Source of the DNA: Candidatus Aciduliprofundum sp.
GTDB taxonomy: Archaea; Thermoplasmatota; Thermoplasmata; Thermoplasmatales; Aciduliprofundaceae
NCBI GenBank assembly: GCA_015523135.1
Contig: WAKY01000125.1
Coordinates: 1 to 10,450 of the forward strand
DNA length: 10,450 nucleotides
Direction of reading: 5' to 3'
The translations under genes were made by a program, and so were the position numbers. Under the pieces are notes generated by a model. That model was not told the origin of the DNA and did no database searches. It saw nothing but the letters and a program-made list of their open reading frames with translations. Positions 5,727 through 10,450 of this stretch are shown here, one piece after another (position 1 is the stretch's first letter; each line of letters opens with the position of its first letter).

Positions 5727-6262
5727 AAGGTGCAACAATATGGTTTACAGGATTGCCCTGCAGCGGAAAGACTACCATAGCGGATAAGGTTTACAAGATA
5801 TTGAAAGATAGAGGATACAGGGTTGAAAGATTAGATGGAGACATAATTAGAAAGAGCCCCATATCCAAAGACTTGGGATTCAGCAAAGAGGATAGGAGAA
5901 AGAATTTAGAGAGGGTAGCTTTCATAGCCAAGCTTCTCTCCAGAAACGATGTTTTGGTACTAGCAACCTTTGTCTCTCCGTACAACGAGATAAGAAGAGA
6001 TATAAAAGAAATAATCGGGCCTGAGAGATTCCATCTAGTCTGGACAAGATGTCCTGTAGAGGTGTGCATTGAGAGAGATGTAAAGGGCATGTACAAGAAA
6101 GCCCTTGCAGGAGAGATTCAGAACTTTACGGGCATAGACGATCCCTTTGAAGAGCCCACAGATCCCGCTGCAGATTTGATACTGGATACTGATAAAGAGA
6201 GCGTGGATGAGAGTGTTGAAAAGGTCCTTGCCTATATGAAGAGGCGAGGTTTAATTGAATGA
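5723..6262 (+). CDS. cysC: Adenylyl-sulfate kinase (APS kinase)
   Basis: Phosphorylates the 3'-OH of APS to give PAPS, the universal sulfuryl donor. The 179-aa protein has the complete family signature: Walker A GLPCSGKTT (residues 10-18), DGDIIR (38-43), the LGFSKEDRRKNLERV segment that contacts APS, TFVSPYNEIRR around the catalytic serine loop, and the lid region with RCPVEVCIERDVKGMYKKA and GIDDPFEEP. Length is as expected for a single-domain enzyme, unlike fused Sat-CysC proteins. GGAGGTG at 5711-5717 lies five bases before the ATG, which overlaps the sulfotransferase stop (ATGA). The 3' end overlaps the transporter start by 8 nt. Having both PAPS synthesis and a PAPS user, with no PAPS reductase in view, argues for sulfation rather than cysteine synthesis. 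Confidence 0.96.
   Translation: MKGATIWFTGLPCSGKTTIADKVYKILKDRGYRVERLDGDIIRKSPISKDLGFSKEDRRKNLERVAFIAKLLSRNDVLVLATFVSPYNEIRRDIKEIIGPERFHLVWTRCPVEVCIERDVKGMYKKALAGEIQNFTGIDDPFEEPTDPAADLILDTDKESVDESVEKVLAYMKRRGLIE
6246..6250 (+). promoter_or_regulatory. Ribosome site supporting a TTG start of the transporter
   Basis: GAGGT lies four bases before TTG at 6255. The nearby ATG at 6259 is in another frame, and later in-frame ATGs would remove the first membrane helix, so the TTG is the best start. Confidence 0.5.
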
Positions 6263-7598
6263 GAGAAAGGCAGTTTATCTTACGATTGCATTCTTAATTC
6301 TCCTAATTTTTTATTTTTTACCACAGCCTGCTGGACTGAGCTATGAAGGCAAAATGATGCTTGAAATATTAGTGTTTGGAGCGTTTTTGTTCATAAGCGA
6401 AGCTCTGCCTCTGGGCATGGCTGGATTGCTCGTCATGGTAATTCCCCCAATTTTGGGTATATTCTCCCCACAAGAAGTGTTTGGATTTTTTGGCAACGAG
6501 GCTGTGTTTTTTCTTATTGGCGCTTTTATGCTCGCTGCAGGAGTGCAGAAGAGCGGTTTGCATCAAAGGATATCAAGCTACATACTCAAAGCATTTGGCA
6601 AATCTTCAAAAATATACATTCTGGGCATACTGGTCTTGGCTGCATCTCTATCTTTCATAATCTCAGAGCATGCTGTAGTGGCTCTACTTCTTCCTATTAT
6701 CGGCATCTCTCTTCTTAATGTGGAAAAAGGAAGCAATATGGGCAAGGCGGGCATGATCGCATTAACCTACGGTGCCACAGCGGGCAGTGTTGCCACATTA
6801 ATGGGCGGAGCAAGAAATCCGTACACCGTTGCATACCTGGCTGAAAATTATGGGATACATCTATCCTTTTTAGACTGGCTTATCATGGCTCTTCCTGTCA
6901 CTCTTATCATGCTCCCTATTCTTTGGATAATCATAATTAACGTGCACAAGCCTGAAGAATTCATAGCTACAAAAATTGAGAAAAAAGGGAAAATTGAAAA
7001 TAAAGAGTGGATAGTTATAGGAGTTCTCATTCTCACATTCTTAATACTCTTCACAATTCGCAGTTGGGGTATAGCTGTGGCAGTGATCATAGGTGCAGTT
7101 CTGCTCTTTATATTTGGAATTCTGTCTTGGAAAGATATTGAGAAGAGCATGCCCTGGGGCATAATCTTGCTGTATGGAGGTGCAATGACATTAGGCAAAG
7201 GATTGCAGCTCACTGGTGCTTCAGAATGGCTCGCTAGCTCTATTGTAGGGATAATAGGCACAAATCCCTATGTCATACTTCTAATCTTGCTAGTTATCAC
7301 AGTGCTTATGACCGAGCTCATGAGCCATGCGGCAGCCGTAGCACTTATGCTTCCAATCGCAGTAGGCATGGCTTCTGTGATAGGTATGAGCGTGCTTGTT
7401 GTAAGCATGGCCGTTGCTCTAGCAGGCGGATTTGGCTACGCATTGCTAATGGGCACTCCTGGGAATATAATGACCTACAGCACAGGATATTTTAAGCAGA
7501 AAGATATAATGAAGACAGGAGTGCTGGCAGATATGATTGGAATAGGAGTGGTGTTCTTTATGGCCACTGTGCTCTGGCCTCTGATGGGGGTTGTATGA
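6255..7598 (+). CDS. SLC13/DASS-type anion transporter, candidate sulfate importer
   Basis: A 447-aa polytopic membrane protein with roughly 11-12 hydrophobic segments in two homologous halves, belonging to the ion-transporter superfamily (SLC13/DASS, ArsB/NhaD relatives). Landmarks are SEALPLGMAGLLV (48-60), the helix-hairpin signature IISEHAVVALLLP (135-147), GATAGSVATLMGGARNP (173-189), the second-half counterpart MTELMSHAAAVALMLP (352-367) and GTPGN (400-404). The canonical Ser-Asn-Thr tips that bind Na+ and substrate in DASS proteins are replaced by Ser-Glu-His (137-139) and Ser-His-Ala (357-359), so specificity and coupling ion are uncertain. Context between cysC and the end of the operon suggests sulfate uptake. 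It starts at TTG with GAGGT four bases ahead, overlapping cysC by 8 nt, and overlaps the next gene by 4 nt. Alternative substrates are arsenite, carboxylates or H+/Na+ exchange. Confidence 0.85.
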   Translation: MNERKAVYLTIAFLILLIFYFLPQPAGLSYEGKMMLEILVFGAFLFISEALPLGMAGLLVMVIPPILGIFSPQEVFGFFGNEAVFFLIGAFMLAAGVQKSGLHQRISSYILKAFGKSSKIYILGILVLAASLSFIISEHAVVALLLPIIGISLLNVEKGSNMGKAGMIALTYGATAGSVATLMGGARNPYTVAYLAENYGIHLSFLDWLIMALPVTLIMLPILWIIIINVHKPEEFIATKIEKKGKIENKEWIVIGVLILTFLILFTIRSWGIAVAVIIGAVLLFIFGILSWKDIEKSMPWGIILLYGGAMTLGKGLQLTGASEWLASSIVGIIGTNPYVILLILLVITVLMTELMSHAAAVALMLPIAVGMASVIGMSVLVVSMAVALAGGFGYALLMGTPGNIMTYSTGYFKQKDIMKTGVLADMIGIGVVFFMATVLWPLMGVV

Positions 7599-8233
7599 TG
7601 AGATGTTTGATTCCTATACATCAAGAGCTGTATCCGAAAAACTCGCTAAAAAGAGCTGAGAATCTATGCGATGAGATTGTATTGCTCTACATTGTAGACA
7701 AGAAACTTATGGACAAGGTTCAGAGCGAGGCATCTTACATTCTTCCCAGCTTCGCATTGCAAAATGTGGAAGAGTTCATACTCAACATGCACAGGCAAGA
7801 AGCTGAGAAGGTTAAAAAGAGCATAAGAAATGTGCCTGTAGAGCTTAGATTTGTGAAGGGTGAGTACTATGAGAGCATTGAGAGAGAGATACTACGCAAT
7901 TCTCCCGATATTCTAATGACCGATTTTCATCTCAGAGGATTGATTAATTTGGATGCACCTGTATGGATAGATAGGGGAGGAGAGATAAAAGAGTGCACTA
8001 TGATTGTAGAATCTCTAAAACATATAGGAAGGATCAAGCGCGCAATTGAATTTGCAAAAAATGTGTGTAATAGGCTCAGTGCCTCATTTTATATTTACTA
8101 TCCTCATACTTCAGATAGAGAAGTTCTAGAGCCTTTAGGCAAAATTGTGGATAGAGCAGGAGGAGAAGCTTTGGTGTTTTTGAAAGAGCAGATGCACAGG
8201 GTTCCAGAGGATAAAACTCTACTTCTCATTTAA
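7595..8233 (+). CDS. UspA-like alpha/beta protein, possible regulator of the transporter
   Basis: A 212-aa soluble protein that I can place only by fold. The N-terminal half follows the universal-stress-protein order: strand RCLIPI (3-8), a helix with NSLKRAENL, strand EIVLLYIVD (27-35), a long helix around HRQEAEKVKKSIRN (66-79), strand VELRFVKG (82-89), helix ESIEREILRNS and strand PDILMTDF (104-111). A second, shorter half (about 132-212) repeats the pattern with ECTMIVES and ASFYIYYP but stops early. The ATP-binding G-x2-G-x9-G(S/T) motif of Usp proteins is not visible in either half, so it probably does not bind ATP in the classic way. The start ATGATG overlaps the transporter stop by 4 nt, so coupled translation and a role in sensing or gating the transporter are plausible. 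It is the last gene of the operon. Confidence 0.55.
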   Translation: MMRCLIPIHQELYPKNSLKRAENLCDEIVLLYIVDKKLMDKVQSEASYILPSFALQNVEEFILNMHRQEAEKVKKSIRNVPVELRFVKGEYYESIEREILRNSPDILMTDFHLRGLINLDAPVWIDRGGEIKECTMIVESLKHIGRIKRAIEFAKNVCNRLSASFYIYYPHTSDREVLEPLGKIVDRAGGEALVFLKEQMHRVPEDKTLLLI

Positions 8234-8242
8234 AGCAAATAA

Positions 8243-8250
8243 TTATATTA
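8243..8250 (+). promoter_or_regulatory. TATA box for the phosphodiesterase gene (leaderless)
   Basis: TTATATTA sits 22-29 bases before the ATG at 8272, and the sequence between contains no Shine-Dalgarno (CAATCCCTTTTTCT precedes the ATG). Transcription should begin at or next to the start codon. This separates the phosphodiesterase gene from the preceding operon, whose internal genes nearly all have purine-rich ribosome sites. Confidence 0.6.
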
Positions 8251-8271
8251 TGCGTATCAATCCCTTTTTCT

Positions 8272-9804
8272 ATGAGCAAGAGAACATTGGTCATAGGCTG
8301 GGACGGTGCTCCCTACGACAAGATCAGCCAGTGGGTTCAAGAGGGAAAATTGAAGAACCTAGGCAAGCTCGTAGATAAGGGTGCGTTTGGACCTTTAGAG
8401 ACCACAAAGCTCACAATAAGCTCTTGTGCCTGGACAACTATGGTTACAGGCAAGAACGCGGGCAAGCATGGTGTTTATGATTTTTTCGGCACAAAATTCG
8501 TGGACGATTCTTATTTTAGAGAGCCCATAAACTCAAAGTGGAGACGTGCTAAAGCGCTCTGGAACTATTTGAGCAATTATGGGTATAGAGTGGGCACTGC
8601 CAATATTCCAATCACCTATCCTGCAGAACGCGTGAACGGGTTTATGATAGGAGGTATGATGAGCCCTGCTGTAGACGCTCCAGGATTTACATATCCTGCA
8701 AACCTTCTAAAGGATTATCCTAGGCTCAAAGAGTACAGGATAGATATTGAAGGAGCTAAACATCTTGATAGAGATAAGTTCATATACGAAGTCAATAAAA
8801 CTATTGAAGAGAGGTTCAATCTGTTCAGGTACTTGATAATCAAGGAAGATGTTGACCTGTTCTTTGGCGTATTTACCTCTTCAGATAGGTTCTCACATTA
8901 TATGTGGCATTTCTTCGATCCAAATCATCCTTACAGAAAGCACGAGAGTGAAGAAGATCTGAAAAAATACGAAAATTCTCTTCTAGAATTATATCAGAAG
9001 CTAGATGAGTATCTAGGCGAGCTCATCTCCGAGTTTGGGCCTGATAACATTATGGTCGTATCTGACCATGGCTTTGCCTCTATATACAAGTACTTTGAGT
9101 TCAACAAATGGCTATACTTGAAGGGATTCTTAAAATTCAAACCCAAGAATGAGTGGAAAGAGTTCAAACATGGCAAGCTCAACCCCAAGAGAACTTACAT
9201 TTATGGCAAGGTTAATTGGAATGAGACGCAAGCGTACATGATAGGAAAGAGGGGCTCTGTGTATATAAATTTAGAAGGAAGAGAGCCTCACGGTGTGGTA
9301 AAGAAGGAAGAGTACGAAGAGCTTGTAGAAGAATTGATCAAGGAGATAAAGAAAATAAAAGATCCAGAAACGGGAGAGTACATAGTGCAAGATGCATTGC
9401 CTAGAGACGAGATATTCTCAGGTCCTTATGTTAATGAAGCTCCAGACATACTCACATTCTTCAAAGACAAGTACGCATCCATAGGGTACATAGAAGATTT
9501 GGATAGTGACAAGCTTTTCATAACCAATGACGACCCAGAAGCTGAGCTAGAGCTAGGCATAGAGAGATATGCAGGCATATTTGTTGCGTCTGGCTTAGAT
9601 TACAGACATACAAACGTGAATGCATGGATTGGAGATGTCACACCCACCATATTGCACAGCTACGGCATACCTAGAGATCCAGATATGGATGGAAAGGTGC
9701 TCGATATATTTGCCGAAGATTTCGTGTTTAAAGAGAAGAAAGTGGAACTGAGCAAGAAAGAGAAAAGCGTGATTGCAAAGCTCAAAAAACTCGGCAAAAT
9801 TTAA
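8272..9804 (+). CDS. Type I phosphodiesterase/nucleotide pyrophosphatase family (AlkP superfamily)
   Basis: A 510-aa two-metal hydrolase of the alkaline phosphatase superfamily. The metal ligands can be placed against the NPP pattern: Asp11 (IGWDGA), a nucleophile in TISSCAWTTMVTG (48-60), Asp205 and His209 (SDRFSH), Asp265-His266 (VVSDHGFA) and His446 (YRHTNVNAW). The nucleophile position that is Thr in classical NPPs appears as Ser50 (or Ser51). No signal peptide or membrane helix is seen, so it is probably cytoplasmic. Its substrate is unknown: phosphodiesters, nucleotide sugars, lipid-linked sugars or sulfate/phosphate esters are all possible for this superfamily. The C-terminus ends in a short charged helix (KSVIAKLKKLGKI). 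It follows the sulfation operon but has its own leaderless promoter, and ends in a 4-nt convergent overlap with the WbqC gene. The neighbourhood suggests glycan or sulfate-ester metabolism. Confidence 0.88.
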   Translation: MSKRTLVIGWDGAPYDKISQWVQEGKLKNLGKLVDKGAFGPLETTKLTISSCAWTTMVTGKNAGKHGVYDFFGTKFVDDSYFREPINSKWRRAKALWNYLSNYGYRVGTANIPITYPAERVNGFMIGGMMSPAVDAPGFTYPANLLKDYPRLKEYRIDIEGAKHLDRDKFIYEVNKTIEERFNLFRYLIIKEDVDLFFGVFTSSDRFSHYMWHFFDPNHPYRKHESEEDLKKYENSLLELYQKLDEYLGELISEFGPDNIMVVSDHGFASIYKYFEFNKWLYLKGFLKFKPKNEWKEFKHGKLNPKRTYIYGKVNWNETQAYMIGKRGSVYINLEGREPHGVVKKEEYEELVEELIKEIKKIKDPETGEYIVQDALPRDEIFSGPYVNEAPDILTFFKDKYASIGYIEDLDSDKLFITNDDPEAELELGIERYAGIFVASGLDYRHTNVNAWIGDVTPTILHSYGIPRDPDMDGKVLDIFAEDFVFKEKKVELSKKEKSVIAKLKKLGKI

Positions 9805-10450
9805 AGATTTTTTAATACCTCTCTCGTATTTTCTATGCCCACATTAAAAAGCATGTCCAAGATAGAAAGATTGGGAATGAATTCTCCAAACCTCTGAGGA
9901 TACACAGGATGCTCAAATTCTTGATAAACGAGCTTTATGCCATTCTCTTCAAACACTTTTGGATCTTGATACTTCATAGCCCCCTTGCCTGAAAAATACA
10001 CGGTTGCACCCACCTTCTTGCATAAATCTATGATCATGTCCATCTTCTTTTCTCGAGGCTCTAGAGTGTGCGAATTTACAAAGCTCGTGGTTATGCCAAG
10101 CATGCTAGCAATCTCTCTTATCAGAGCTTTGTTGAAATCTGCAAGATATGTCCATTCTTGCTCATAAATCTTTTCTAAATGCCCGTAAATCTCTTCAAAA
10201 TGTTCAGCCTTACCGTAAAACGCTTTAAACGTGCTAAGATGCTTTCTTTTCCACTCAGCTCCGTTGATCTTCACATCCATTATCCTAGGCTTGTCCTTTA
10301 CGCTCACAGGCACTGTGAGCCAAGTTGCTCCCTTCGGTCCCTTTATTCTGTTTCGATTTGTAAAGCTTCTGCGTGAGTACTCAACATGATCTAAAAATAT
10401 GAACACATCACTCTTCAAAATCTTGTGAAAATACCCGATCCAAGGCACAA
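9801..10450 (-). CDS. WbqC-family protein, 5' end beyond window
   Basis: About 216 residues of a WbqC-like protein are visible, reading to the right edge without a convincing start. Family members usually begin with a strand ending in a QPxxFPxxGYF motif. Here the visible part starts at PWIGYFHKI, so the GTG at 10448 is probably an internal valine and about ten residues are missing. Matching landmarks are SDVFIFLDHVEYSRRSF, NRNRIKGPKGATWLTVPV, the tryptophan-containing WKRKHLSTFKAFYG, SGKGAMKYQDP and the C-terminal FIPNLSILDMLFNVG. WbqC-type genes occur in surface-polysaccharide clusters of bacteria and archaea, but their biochemical activity is not settled; a role in modified-sugar or glycolipid synthesis is usually assumed. 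Convergent with the phosphodiesterase gene (4-nt overlap). Its presence hints that the nearby sulfotransferase acts on a glycan. Confidence 0.85.
   Translation of the reverse strand, partial: VPWIGYFHKILKSDVFIFLDHVEYSRRSFTNRNRIKGPKGATWLTVPVSVKDKPRIMDVKINGAEWKRKHLSTFKAFYGKAEHFEEIYGHLEKIYEQEWTYLADFNKALIREIASMLGITTSFVNSHTLEPREKKMDMIIDLCKKVGATVYFSGKGAMKYQDPKVFEENGIKLVYQEFEHPVYPQRFGEFIPNLSILDMLFNVGIENTREVLKNL

Noticed and set aside
3111..6262. Reading Sat and CysC as part of assimilatory or dissimilatory sulfate reduction.
   Set aside because: No APS/PAPS reductase, sulfite reductase or Qmo/Dsr genes are in the window, and a PAPS-using sulfotransferase lies between them; genes elsewhere in the genome could still change this.
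6848..7261. A 137-codon open frame antisense to the transporter.
   Set aside because: It lies wholly inside a strongly supported membrane-protein gene, and its composition is the mirror of hydrophobic codons; no independent signal supports it.
1..10450. CRISPR array, insertion sequence or phage module.
   Set aside because: No regularly spaced identical repeats, transposase or integrase motifs, or phage structural genes were seen on either strand.

Overview
The window looks archaeal, most likely a thermophilic euryarchaeon. An Aciduliprofundum/DHVE2-like or Thermococcales-like genome is my best guess, from style rather than a database match. The evidence is a GEK1-type archaeal D-aminoacyl-tRNA deacylase, TATA-box promoters without -35/-10 boxes, two likely leaderless starts beside genes with strong GGAGGTG ribosome sites, a type II tRNA-Leu, AGA/AGG arginine and ATA isoleucine codons, and an archaeal zinc-containing ATP sulfurylase.

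Layout. Bases 37-864 carry dtdA (+). Its end overlaps a convergent TPR protein gene (-, 853-2244). A divergent promoter region separates that gene from tRNA-Leu(CAG) (2347-2431, +). Bases 2432-2878 hold no convincing gene. They contain a palindrome just after the tRNA, two related 43-nt units each able to fold into two hairpins, an inverted repeat, and the promoter of the next operon.

Bases 2879-8233 form one tightly packed plus-strand operon of seven genes: a ribbon-helix-helix regulator, sat (ATP sulfurylase), a DHH/DHHA1 phosphoesterase, a small sulfotransferase, cysC (APS kinase), an SLC13-type anion transporter and a UspA-like protein. The genes overlap by 4-8 nt or are separated by 4-10 nt. 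After a short gap with its own TATA box comes a type I phosphodiesterase/AlkP-superfamily protein (8272-9804). It ends in a 4-nt convergent overlap with a WbqC-family gene (-) that runs off the right edge.

How the genes fit together. The transporter would import sulfate. Sat makes APS and CysC makes PAPS. The sulfotransferase moves the sulfuryl group to an unknown acceptor. The DHH protein is well placed to hydrolyse the by-product pAp to AMP. No APS/PAPS reductase or sulfite reductase is present, so the operon reads as a sulfate-activation-and-sulfation module rather than a sulfate-reduction pathway. The neighbouring WbqC and AlkP-type genes hint that the acceptor may be a surface glycan or glycolipid. 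That last step is inference.
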